Source: SIG291 sp045543455 (GTDB lineage: Bacteria > Bacillota > Clostridia > Lachnospirales > Lachnospiraceae). Taken from it: a DNA stretch of 64,000 nt. The DNA lies in NCBI GenBank assembly GCA_045543455.1, contig JAZQMK010000042.1, forward strand, positions 1 through 64,000, written 5' to 3'. Under the pieces are notes generated by a model. It worked only from the letters and a program-made list of their open reading frames with translations. It did not search any database and was not told the origin of the DNA. Each line of letters opens with the position of its first letter. Position 1 is the stretch's first letter. Of the stretch, positions 18,688-27,113 are shown in pieces. The translations under genes were made by a program, and so were the position numbers.

Positions 18688-19815
18688 ATGGGAATATTTG
18701 ACTTGTTTAAAAGAAAAAAGAAAATAGACCGGATAGTGGAAAATGCTGAACAATATGAGTATGGTCTTGACATAGAAAAAATGGATACAAGGCGTTTAAG
18801 TGATGATGAGCTTAAAAAATATATTGATGCAGCAAATGAACAGATTGATGCCCTAAGTGCAGTTGTTAGCGATGCTAAGGAAGAATATCGTATTGTCAGT
18901 GCACATCTTTCCGACATACAGATATTGGATTTTCTAGAAGGCAGTGAAAAGGACAGACTTACAGATATCGCAAAAGAAATTCAAGTACTTACGGTGGATA
19001 GAAAGATATATCAGACATCAGAAAGTAAGATAAGTAACGGCCGCTATTCTTTATATGAAAAATATGAAGAAGAACTGCCACAGGCATTAAAGAAATTACA
19101 AAATGATGAAAGATATTTCGAGGCCGTAAAAAAAGATATGCGAATGATGGATGCGGCAAAATTTGAAATAAAATGCGACATAAAGGATGCACAAAGTTCA
19201 CAAAAGACAATTAAGCAATTGTCAAGAATATCAATAGTGTTTTTATTCCTTATTTTTGGTGCATTTGTGATAACTAATATAGTGTCCGAAAGTAATACAA
19301 AAAGAGATACTGCATTTTTGGTCGTGCTCCTAATAGCTGCTATATTTGTGGTGGGTATCGTAGTCAAATTGCAGGATACCATAAAGAGCATAAAAGAATC
19401 AGAAAAGAAATTAAACAGGGCTATTATGCTGCATAATAAGGTTAAGATAAAATATGTGAATATAGTGGCAGAGATAGAATACCAGCATAATAAATATGAT
19501 GTAAGCAATGCCTATGAATTGGGACATTATTATGGTCTTTATCTTGAAGCTAAGAAGGAAAAAGAAAAATACCAGCAGACAACCCAAAAGCTTAATGGCT
19601 TACTTAACCAGCTTAATGATATGTTAAAATCTTACAATTTATATGACCCGACTATATGGCAGAATGAGGTACGCGCCTTAACGGATCCAAAGGAAATGGT
19701 TGAAGTAAGACACAGGTATAATGTAAGAAGACAAAAATTAAGAGATCAGATTGAGAACAGTACACAACGTATTGAAGAAACAAAACATACCATCTCAATG
19801 TTGACAAACCGTTAA
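18688..19815 (+). CDS. Membrane protein with flanking coiled coils, unknown function
   Basis: This 375-residue protein begins with a basic motif (MGIFDLFKRKKK) and a long charged coiled coil (about 50-180). Two adjacent membrane helices (about 183-202 and 210-228) form a hairpin, and a second coiled coil (about 235-375) follows. Both long arms should therefore lie in the cytoplasm. The layout suggests a membrane-tethered scaffold or tether. It starts two bases after the TPR-like gene and ends the four-gene run before valS. No enzymatic motif is visible. The name of the family is unknown to me. Confidence 0.82.
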   Translation: MGIFDLFKRKKKIDRIVENAEQYEYGLDIEKMDTRRLSDDELKKYIDAANEQIDALSAVVSDAKEEYRIVSAHLSDIQILDFLEGSEKDRLTDIAKEIQVLTVDRKIYQTSESKISNGRYSLYEKYEEELPQALKKLQNDERYFEAVKKDMRMMDAAKFEIKCDIKDAQSSQKTIKQLSRISIVFLFLIFGAFVITNIVSESNTKRDTAFLVVLLIAAIFVVGIVVKLQDTIKSIKESEKKLNRAIMLHNKVKIKYVNIVAEIEYQHNKYDVSNAYELGHYYGLYLEAKKEKEKYQQTTQKLNGLLNQLNDMLKSYNLYDPTIWQNEVRALTDPKEMVEVRHRYNVRRQKLRDQIENSTQRIEETKHTISMLTNR

Positions 19816-19861
19816 ATGTAAAGTAAGATAACTATTATTGCTTGTAAAAATGGAGGAAGAA

Positions 19862-22495
19862 ATGAAAGAGTTAGAGAAAAATTATAATCCTGCCGACATA
19901 GAAGGCAGATTATATGAAAAATGGACAAACAAAAAATATTTTCACGCCGAAGTAAATAAGGACAAAAAGCCATTTACCATCGTGATGCCACCACCAAATA
20001 TTACAGGTAAGCTTCATATGGGACATGCCCTTGATAATACCTTACAGGATATTCTTATAAGATATAAGAGAATGCAAGGCTATGAAGCACTCTGGGTTCC
20101 TGGAACAGACCACGCAAGTATCTCAACAGAGGTAAAGGTTATCGAAGCCTTAAGAAAAGAAGGTATTGATAAGGATGAGCTTGGTAGAGAAGGTTTCTTA
20201 AAGAGAACCTGGGAATGGAAAGAAGAATATGGCGGAACTATTACAAGCCAGCTTAGAAAATTAGGTTCTTCTTGTGATTGGGACAGAGAAAGATTTACTT
20301 TAGACGAAGGCTGTTCAAAGGCTGTAGAAGAAGTATTTATTAAATTATATGATAAAGGCCTTATTTACAAGGGCTCAAGAATTGTTAACTGGTGTCCGGT
20401 ATGTCAGACATCTATCTCTGATGCTGAGGTTGAACATGAGGACCAGGCAGGATATTTCTGGCATATTAATTATCCTGTAGCAGGTACTGATGAATTTGTT
20501 GAAATTGCAACAACAAGACCAGAGACTTTACTTGGTGATACAGCAGTTGCAGTTCATCCTGATGATGAAAGATATCAGCATTTAATCGGCAAGATGGTAG
20601 TATTACCACTTGTTAATAAGGAGATTCCTGTAGTTGCTGACACATATGTAGATAAGGAATTTGGTACAGGTGTTGTTAAGATTACACCAGCTCACGACCC
20701 TAACGACTTTGAAGTAGGTAAGAGACACAACTTGCCGGAAATAAATGTTATGAATGATGATGCCACAATTAACGAAAAGGGTGGCAAATATGCAGGTATG
20801 GACAGATATGCTGCAAGAAAGGCAATTGTTGCTGACCTTGAAGCATTGGGCTTACTTGTAAAGGTAGAGCCACACAGCCACAACGTTGGTACACATGACA
20901 GATGTAAGACAACTGTTGAACCAATGATTAAGCAACAGTGGTTCGTTAAGATGTCAGAGCTTATTAAGCCTGCAGTTGAAGCAGTTAAGACAGGTGACAT
21001 TCAGTTAATGCCTGAAAGAATGGACAAGACATATTACAACTGGACAGACAATATCAGAGACTGGTGTATTTCAAGACAGTTATGGTGGGGACATAGAATT
21101 CCTGCATACTACTGTGACGAATGTGGTGAGATTATCGTATCAAGAACAGCACCTTGCTCATGTCCAAAGTGTAACAGCACAAAGCTTACACAGGATGAAG
21201 ATACACTTGATACATGGTTTAGTTCGGCTTTATGGCCATTCTCAACACTTGGCTGGCCAGAAAAGACACCAGAATTAGAATATTTCTATCCAACAGATGT
21301 ACTTGTAACAGGTTATGATATTACCTTCTTGTGGGTAATTCGTATGATATTCTCAGGCTTTGAGCATATGGGTGAGAAACCATTTGGCAAGGTATTATTC
21401 CACGGCTTGGTAAGAGACTCACAAGGCCGTAAGATGAGTAAATCATTAGGCAATGGTATCGACCCACTTGAGGTTATTGAAAAATATGGTGCAGATGCAC
21501 TTAGATTTACACTTGTAACAGGTAACGCTCCTGGTAACGATATGAGATTCTACTGGGAGAGAGTTGAAGCTTCAAGAAACTTTGCTAACAAGGTATGGAA
21601 CGCCTCAAGATTTATTATGATGAACGATAACGGTTCATATGACAATGTAGATTTATCACAGCTTACAAGTGCTGATAAGTGGATACTTTCAAAGGTTAAC
21701 CACCTTGCAAAGGAAATCACTGACAATATGGACAAATATGATTTAGGTATAGCAGTTCAAAAGCTTTACGATTTCATTTGGGAAGAGTTCTGTGACTGGT
21801 ATATCGAAATGGTTAAGCCAAGACTTTACAATGATGCTGATACAACAAAGGCAGCAGCTATGTGGACTCTTAAGACAGTACTTATCAACTCACTTAAGCT
21901 TTTACATCCATATATGCCATTTATTACAGAAGAAATCTTCTGCAATCTTCAGGACGAAGAGGAATCAATTATGATATCTTCATGGCCTCAGTTTAAGGAA
22001 GAATGGGATTTTGCAGCTGATGAAAATGCTATTGAGACAATCAAGGAAGCTGTAAGAGGCATAAGAACTGTAAGAACAAGCATGAACGTTGCGCCTTCAA
22101 GAAAGGCTACAGTATATGTAGTATCAGAAGATGAAGCAGTTAGAGATATATTTGCTAACGGTAAAGTATTCTTTGCAACACTTGCTTATGCAAATGAAGT
22201 AATTATTCAAAATGATAAAGCAGGTATCGCAGAAGATGCAGTATCAACAGTAATTCCAAAGGCAGTAATCTATATGCCATTTGCAGATTTGGTTGATATT
22301 GAAAAAGAACTTGAACGTCTTCGTAATGAAGAAAAACGTCTTCAGGGCGAATTAGCAAGAGTAAATGGTATGCTTTCAAATGAAAAATTTGTTAGCAAGG
22401 CACCACAGGCAAAGATAGATGAAGAAAAGGCTAAGCTTGAGAAATATACTCAGATGATGGAGCAGGTTAAAGAAAGAATTGCTACATTACAATAG
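19862..22495 (+). CDS. valS: Valyl-tRNA synthetase
   Basis: This 877-residue class Ia aminoacyl-tRNA synthetase charges tRNA-Val and edits threonine. The HIGH signature is HMGH in GKLHMGHALDNT, the editing (CP1) domain spans about 190-330 with TTRPETLLGDTAVAVHP, and KMSKS is in GRKMSKSLGNG near residue 524. Four cysteines of a zinc-type insert occur near CDECGEI and CSCPKC. The C-terminal arm is the coiled coil found in bacterial ValS. ATG 19862 follows GGAGGA; the frame is open to TTG 19838. I found no T-box leader. A terminator follows at 22507. Confidence 0.97.
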   Translation: MKELEKNYNPADIEGRLYEKWTNKKYFHAEVNKDKKPFTIVMPPPNITGKLHMGHALDNTLQDILIRYKRMQGYEALWVPGTDHASISTEVKVIEALRKEGIDKDELGREGFLKRTWEWKEEYGGTITSQLRKLGSSCDWDRERFTLDEGCSKAVEEVFIKLYDKGLIYKGSRIVNWCPVCQTSISDAEVEHEDQAGYFWHINYPVAGTDEFVEIATTRPETLLGDTAVAVHPDDERYQHLIGKMVVLPLVNKEIPVVADTYVDKEFGTGVVKITPAHDPNDFEVGKRHNLPEINVMNDDATINEKGGKYAGMDRYAARKAIVADLEALGLLVKVEPHSHNVGTHDRCKTTVEPMIKQQWFVKMSELIKPAVEAVKTGDIQLMPERMDKTYYNWTDNIRDWCISRQLWWGHRIPAYYCDECGEIIVSRTAPCSCPKCNSTKLTQDEDTLDTWFSSALWPFSTLGWPEKTPELEYFYPTDVLVTGYDITFLWVIRMIFSGFEHMGEKPFGKVLFHGLVRDSQGRKMSKSLGNGIDPLEVIEKYGADALRFTLVTGNAPGNDMRFYWERVEASRNFANKVWNASRFIMMNDNGSYDNVDLSQLTSADKWILSKVNHLAKEITDNMDKYDLGIAVQKLYDFIWEEFCDWYIEMVKPRLYNDADTTKAAAMWTLKTVLINSLKLLHPYMPFITEEIFCNLQDEEESIMISSWPQFKEEWDFAADENAIETIKEAVRGIRTVRTSMNVAPSRKATVYVVSEDEAVRDIFANGKVFFATLAYANEVIIQNDKAGIAEDAVSTVIPKAVIYMPFADLVDIEKELERLRNEEKRLQGELARVNGMLSNEKFVSKAPQAKIDEEKAKLEKYTQMMEQVKERIATLQ

Positions 22496-22506
22496 ATTTT
22501 AACGTG

Positions 22507-22541
22507 AAGTGGACCTAAAGCTTGAGGTCCACTTTGTTTTT
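22507..22541 (+). terminator. Intrinsic terminator after valS
   Basis: AAGTGGACCT (22507-22516) pairs with AGGTCCACTT (22525-22534), followed by TGTTTTT. Confidence 0.85.
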
Positions 22542-22564
22542 AATAATTAAAGGTGGATGGTGAC

Positions 22565-23479
22565 ATGAAAGAAAAAATATATGGTTTACTAATATGTATT
22601 GGGCTTGCTGCAATATTTTTAATAGATTTTCTCCTTGAATTTGAATACTCAAACAGTATGAATATTAAGTATTTATTAGGTAAAGAACTTTTAGGTATTA
22701 TTTTTAATAAGTATATGATTGCGGGGGCGGTTGCCTTTGCAGTGCTTTGGTTTGTAATCACAATAAAAATGATGAAAATGACAATAAAGACAGAGGGTAG
22801 ATTTTATATTCCTAAGTGGCTGATAACTGTTGTGTTGGCATTTGCTATAATAGTTATCTGCAATATGATACCCACTAAATACAGCATAGAAGGTAATAAA
22901 ATAAATCGTTTTGAAAAGATATATTTACTTACAAAGGATTGTATTTCTAAGGAAATCATAGAGATTCCGGCAGAAAACTGTAAGATTGAGTCATATTCTT
23001 ATAAGACAAATAATCGTTCGGGTGGCTTTGCAAGAATTAACTCTTATTATTTAAATATTGATAATACCTATATTATTCCGGTTCCTGAAAAATGTATTTC
23101 AAAGCTTGAGAATATTATACATCTTGAAAGTTTTACTTCTTTTAAGGTATACAAGAATAGCAAAATGTTAACTTTGGAAAATATCGAAATAGAAATTCCT
23201 GATAAGGACCAATACTATGAACTTACAATGGATGAAAATAATGTCATAAACATTAAGCAAATAAGAGATGTTAAGGAAGAACCTAATCTGGCAGACAGAT
23301 GTCAGCTTACATATGTATGCGGTGAAACTACTATGGGGTTTGCTTTTACCCCCCAAGAAATAGCAATAACCCCAAAAGATGGAAAATACGAAGTGTATAT
23401 TACTCTTGGCGGTTATGGCGGTGAAGTTATTAGTAATGTTATAACATATGAAGTTAAGGATGGGCAGGTCGTTAGGTAA
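22565..23479 (+). CDS. Membrane protein of unknown function
   Basis: This 304-residue protein has three N-terminal helices (about 5-24, 40-62 and 76-95) followed by about 210 residues that should lie outside the membrane. The soluble part is beta-rich, with repeated short strands, GEVISNVITYEVKDG near the end and no catalytic motif I recognise. ATG 22565 is chosen because an AAAGGTGG ribosome site precedes it; a GTG four codons earlier sits inside that site. It stands alone between the valS terminator and a region of gene debris. Only a general membrane role can be stated. Confidence 0.75.
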   Translation: MKEKIYGLLICIGLAAIFLIDFLLEFEYSNSMNIKYLLGKELLGIIFNKYMIAGAVAFAVLWFVITIKMMKMTIKTEGRFYIPKWLITVVLAFAIIVICNMIPTKYSIEGNKINRFEKIYLLTKDCISKEIIEIPAENCKIESYSYKTNNRSGGFARINSYYLNIDNTYIIPVPEKCISKLENIIHLESFTSFKVYKNSKMLTLENIEIEIPDKDQYYELTMDENNVINIKQIRDVKEEPNLADRCQLTYVCGETTMGFAFTPQEIAITPKDGKYEVYITLGGYGGEVISNVITYEVKDGQVVR

Positions 23480-23799
23480 TAAAAATCTATATAACAAAAA
23501 ATGCTCCACTAATGGCGCGCAGAATCGCAAAGGGGAAATAAAAATGTTTTTTAAAAAATACATTTATTTTGCAATTTTTTTATTAGTTGGTCTCTCTATA
23601 TAAGTATAAGGTTATAGATGTACTTGTTTTTAATCCTTTGTCAAGTGCTTTTTATGAAAAATATTGTGCAAATTATGTTGAAATAAGGGTTATTTATTTT
23701 TAGTATCTAATGTAATAAGATAAAAATATAATTATTATGTGACTGGGAGGTGAAAAACAGTAGGTAGAGTATTAATAGTTTAAATCTGTATTAAGGTAA
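23480..23799. other. AT-rich spacer with a 19-codon signal-like peptide start
   Basis: This region has no long frame. A ribosome site (AAGGGGAAAT) precedes ATG 23544, which opens a 19-residue hydrophobic peptide (MFFKKYIYFAIF then LLVGLSI) closed by TAA at 23601. It looks like the signal sequence of a secreted protein cut off early. It may be the decayed front of the fragment at 23800. Confidence 0.35.
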
Positions 23800-24030
23800 T
23801 GGAATGACACAAAAAGGTTAAAAGAAAAAGAAGACTTAAATACATATGTATTTGAAAATCCAGATGGAACATGGTCATCTAAACATGGATCAGATGGAAA
23901 TGTTGATTGTTATGAAATAGAGAATAGTAGTGTGATTGTGCTAGATCCAGAATATGCCAACAGAAATAAAAATTTGGCTGCTAATTATACAGTATTTGTA
24001 GGTTTTTATGCAGTAACACCAATAAATTAA
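23800..24030 (+). pseudogene. C-terminal remnant of an unidentified secreted-type protein
   Basis: Seventy-six in-frame codons run from the TGG after a TAA at 23797 to a TAA at 24028, with no usable start codon near the front. The translation has protein-like composition (VFENPDGTWSSKHGSDG, then VIVLDPEYANRN) rather than random sequence, and ends 13 bases before the solute-binding lipoprotein. It reads as the tail of a gene that lost its front by deletion or rearrangement. I do not recognise the family. Confidence 0.5.
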
Positions 24031-24043
24031 GGGAGGGTTCACA

Positions 24044-25504
24044 ATGACAAAAAGAACAATATCATTTTTATTAACAATATTAATATTACTTTGTTCTGTA
24101 GCTTGCAAAAAACAGGAAACTACAACTAGTACAACAACTGAAGCTATAGCTAAAGTTATAGAAAAACCAAAGTCTATAACTGTTATGTGGGACAATACTA
24201 TGCCAACCGCGGATAACAAGGGAGAAATATTTGCTAAAGAACTTAGTAAGGAACTAGGTATAGAAATAAGATTAATTACTCCTAATGTAGCATCTTATTA
24301 TGATGTTTTAGAGTCTTATTTTGTTTCTGATACAGTACCAGATGTATTTGTTTTATCAGCGGATAAATATGCCCATTACGCAAAAACAGGTGCGTTGTGG
24401 GATATGAAGGAAGCGTGGGATAATTCGGAGCTTAAGATGTCTGGAGGCTTGGAAGAATGGGCAATTAATATACAAGAAAACTTGGTTATAGAAGGGAATG
24501 ACCATAAAGAAGGCATGTATGGGTTTAGTATAAGAAGATACTCGAGATATGCAACTATAGTAAAGACTGCATGGTTAGAAGAGTGTAATTTAGAAGCCCC
24601 AAAGAATTATGAAGAGTATTTGAATATGTGTAAAGCATTTAAAAACAAATATAATGTACCACCAGTATGGTTAAATATTAATATAGGGTCAGCAAAGAGT
24701 TCAAATCCAGAAATATGGCAGGATGCACAACTGGATTTTTATAGAAATGAAGAAGGAAAATGGGTAGATGGTTTTACAGAGGAAAGAACTAAAAAAGCTA
24801 TGTTGCGATTGAAGGAGTTGCGCGAAGCAGATTTAGTGACAAAGAGCAATTCTACTGCTATGGAACTACCAGTAACAGAGAAATTTTGTGTAGGTGATAT
24901 TGGAGTTTTTGGAGCTACACATAGTTATATAACAGCAATAACAAAGAAGGATACTATAGATAATAGAATAACCATATTAGAGCCTATAGAGGAAGTGGGC
25001 AATTATTATGAAAAACCATCTTATGTTTTATCTATATATAGTAAAGCCAATAATCCGGAAGGAATATTTAAATATTTTATAGAGTCTATATATGATGGTG
25101 GGAAGGTTCAAAGTTTGTGGATGTACGGTGTAGAAGGAGTTCATTGGAACTATGTAGATGGTAGTTTGACTGGTTATAATTGTATACATCCTAACGTTTC
25201 TCTTGGTGTATTAGATACATCTATAGACCCGGCGACAAAATCGAAGATACCAGTACAATCAGAAGAAATGAAAAAATTTAATTCTATAATAGATATGTCA
25301 GTAAAACCAGAGCCTGTTATTTATGACTGTACAGGAATAGAGGATGAAATTGAAATGATTAATATAATGAGACAAAAGATAATTACATCGATATATGATG
25401 GTAATTATGATGGTTATAATATGAGTGTGGATGAATTATATGATGAATATAACGAAAAGGTAGGACATTTGGTTGAAGAATGTTTACGCATATTAAATGA
25501 ATAA
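24044..25504 (+). CDS. Extracellular solute-binding lipoprotein
   Basis: This 486-residue lipoprotein has signal peptide residues 1-20 and lipobox LCSVAC with the lipidated cysteine at C21. A Thr-rich linker (TTTSTTTEA) leads to a family 1 ABC substrate-binding fold: SITVMWDNTMP at the first strand, TVPDVFVLSADKYAHYAKTGALWDMKEAW in two adjoining pieces, and a hinge region near 150-170. Such proteins usually bind sugars or oligosaccharides for an importer, but no permease or ATPase gene is nearby, so it is an orphan. GGGAGG precedes the ATG. A terminator follows. The preceding pseudogene fragment and AT-rich codon use suggest a rearranged, perhaps acquired, segment. Confidence 0.85.
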   Translation: MTKRTISFLLTILILLCSVACKKQETTTSTTTEAIAKVIEKPKSITVMWDNTMPTADNKGEIFAKELSKELGIEIRLITPNVASYYDVLESYFVSDTVPDVFVLSADKYAHYAKTGALWDMKEAWDNSELKMSGGLEEWAINIQENLVIEGNDHKEGMYGFSIRRYSRYATIVKTAWLEECNLEAPKNYEEYLNMCKAFKNKYNVPPVWLNINIGSAKSSNPEIWQDAQLDFYRNEEGKWVDGFTEERTKKAMLRLKELREADLVTKSNSTAMELPVTEKFCVGDIGVFGATHSYITAITKKDTIDNRITILEPIEEVGNYYEKPSYVLSIYSKANNPEGIFKYFIESIYDGGKVQSLWMYGVEGVHWNYVDGSLTGYNCIHPNVSLGVLDTSIDPATKSKIPVQSEEMKKFNSIIDMSVKPEPVIYDCTGIEDEIEMINIMRQKIITSIYDGNYDGYNMSVDELYDEYNEKVGHLVEECLRILNE

Positions 25505-25511
25505 AACTAAA

Positions 25512-25550
25512 GCGGCAAAGTGGTTTGTGTGAGACCCTTTGCTGTTTTTT
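25512..25550 (+). terminator. Intrinsic terminator after the solute-binding protein
   Basis: GCGGCAAAG (25512-25520) pairs with CTTTGCTGT (two G-T pairs) and runs into TTTTTT at 25545-25550. Confidence 0.75.
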
Positions 25551-25763
25551 ATGAGCCATGCCAAACTTCGCGAGTTAACACTCGCTCAGTTTGCGGCATT
25601 CGCCGTATAACTTCGCATCTCTCTACATAATGAGCCATGCCAAATCTCGCGAGCTAGCACTCGCTCGATTTGCGGCATTCGCCGTATATATAATTTGCTT
25701 AATATGCCTTTATGTGAGCAAGCTCCCAACAGACATATTAAACAAATTATATGCATGGCTCAT
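25551..25763. repeat. Palindromic element bounded by ATGAGCCATGC inverted ends
   Basis: ATGAGCCATGC occurs at 25551 and again at 25630, a 79-bp tandem repeat of about 59 conserved bases. The inverse, GCATGGCTCAT, is at 25753-25763. Each tandem unit holds an internal palindrome around CTCGCGAGTTAACACTCGC-like sequence. The third segment is a long hairpin of TAATTTGCTTAATATG with CATATTAAACAAATTA. There is no transposase frame. It resembles a small non-autonomous element or repeat palindrome. Confidence 0.7.
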
Positions 25764-25779
25764 TTTTGGAAAATATTAC

Positions 25780-25813
25780 TTGACATATCAAAATAATATG
25801 ATATACTTTGATA
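25780..25813 (+). promoter_or_regulatory. Promoter of the fatty-acid operon with overlapping inverted repeat
   Basis: TTGACA (25780-25785) and TATACT (25802-25807) are 16 bases apart. TATCAAA (25786-25792) and TTTGATA (25807-25813) form an inverted repeat across the spacer and -10 box. FabT-type MarR repressors of Firmicutes fatty-acid genes bind TTTGA/TCAAA palindromes, so an operator is plausible, although the 14-base centre is longer than I would expect and no fabT gene is seen nearby. Confidence 0.6.
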
Positions 25814-25870
25814 GTAAAAACTTTTGAGTGTCGAAATATTTGTCATTCAAACTAATGGAAGGCAAGAGTG

Positions 25871-26821
25871 ATGATAGGAAAGATTATTGGAACCGGTTTA
25901 AGTGTACCGGCAAGGATTGTTGATAATAATGAATTAGCAACTATGGTAGAGACTAGTGATGAATGGATTCGCGAGCGTACAGGTATTGTAAGCAGACATA
26001 TTTCAGGTGATGAGACAACGACTTCTATGGCTGTTGAGGCGGCAAGGAAGGCTCTTTTGGATGCTAAGCTTGAAGCGAAAAATATTGATATGATAATTGT
26101 AAGTACGCTTACACCTGATAGTGCAATGCCAACAACGGCAGCTTTAGTGCAGGCGGCGTTAGGAGCTGACAAGGCGTGTTGTTTTGATATTAACTCAGCT
26201 TGTTCTGGTTTTGTATATGGATATAATACTGCAATTGCATATATTAATGCCGGTATTTATAAAAATATTTTGGTGGTTGGTTCGGAATGTTTATCGAATA
26301 TTGTGGATTGGACTGACAGAAGAAGCTGTATATTGTTTGGAGATGGAGCTGGAGCATGTGTTGTTAGTGGTGAATATGGTGGCAGTAATGTAGTCGCAGG
26401 ATATTCAGATGGTGCTAAGGGCAATGCTCTTATGTGTCAGGGCATAAAGGATAAATCAAAAACAGAACATAAACAATTTATTGAGATGGACGGTCAGGAA
26501 GTGTTTAAATTTGCCGTAAGAAAGGTGCCTGAGATTATTAATGAAGTAGTGAAGAAGGCAGGGCTTGAACTTAAGGATATAGATTTGTTTGTGCTTCATC
26601 AGGCGAATTTAAGAATTATCGAGAGTGTTGCAAAACGTCTTGGGGAGAGTCTTGAGAAATTCCCTACAAATATGCAAAAATACGGCAATACTTCATCAGC
26701 CAGTATCCCAATATTGTTAGATGAGCTTAACAAGGAAGGCAGATTGAAACGTGGCGACAGGATAGTTATGGCAGGATTTGGTGGTGGTCTTTCCTGGGGA
26801 GCTGCAGTTTTAGAGTGGTAG
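25871..26821 (+). CDS. fabH: 3-oxoacyl-ACP synthase III
   Basis: FabH (316 residues) starts fatty-acid synthesis by condensing acetyl-CoA (or a branched primer) with malonyl-ACP. The catalytic triad is visible: C111 in SACSGFVYG, histidine in LHQANLRI and asparagine in YGNTSSASIP. The start MIGKIIGTG is typical. ATG 25871 is chosen over the adjacent GTG 25868; both are served by GGAAGG. It is the first gene of the fatty-acid operon and has a promoter 60 bases upstream. Confidence 0.96.
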   Translation: MIGKIIGTGLSVPARIVDNNELATMVETSDEWIRERTGIVSRHISGDETTTSMAVEAARKALLDAKLEAKNIDMIIVSTLTPDSAMPTTAALVQAALGADKACCFDINSACSGFVYGYNTAIAYINAGIYKNILVVGSECLSNIVDWTDRRSCILFGDGAGACVVSGEYGGSNVVAGYSDGAKGNALMCQGIKDKSKTEHKQFIEMDGQEVFKFAVRKVPEIINEVVKKAGLELKDIDLFVLHQANLRIIESVAKRLGESLEKFPTNMQKYGNTSSASIPILLDELNKEGRLKRGDRIVMAGFGGGLSWGAAVLEW

Positions 26822-26873
26822 TTATTCCGAAAGGGAACTATATAGATTATTACAAAAAAGGAAGGTAAAGAAA

Positions 26874-27098
26874 ATGTTAGACAAGATTAAAGAAATTATT
26901 TCAGAAACAACAGGAGCAGATGCTTCAACAATTACTATGGAGACATCTTTTAAAGAGGATTTAGGTAGCGATTCATTAGAATTATTTGAATTAGTTATGG
27001 CTTTAGAAGAAGAATACAATGTTGAAATTCCAACAGAAGAACTTGAAAACTTAAAGACAGTTGGAGATATCGTAGAATACTTAGAAAAAACAGTATAA
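26874..27098 (+). CDS. acpP: Acyl carrier protein
   Basis: This 74-residue acidic four-helix protein carries growing acyl chains on a phosphopantetheine arm. The attachment serine is S34 in DLGSDSLELFELVMALEE. Length and acidity match housekeeping ACP. AAGGAAGG precedes the ATG. It sits between fabH and fabK, the usual clostridial order. Confidence 0.97.
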   Translation: MLDKIKEIISETTGADASTITMETSFKEDLGSDSLELFELVMALEEEYNVEIPTEELENLKTVGDIVEYLEKTV

Positions 27099-27113
27099 AG
27101 TGAGGATAAAGTG

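Noticed and set aside
18989..19508. Two overlapping minus-strand frames opposite the coiled-coil membrane protein
   Set aside because: They overlap each other and a well-supported plus-strand gene with good operon spacing. No ribosome sites and no family features.
25591..25827. 78-codon plus-strand frame before fabH
   Set aside because: It runs through the inverted-end repeat and across the promoter of the fatty-acid operon. No ribosome site.
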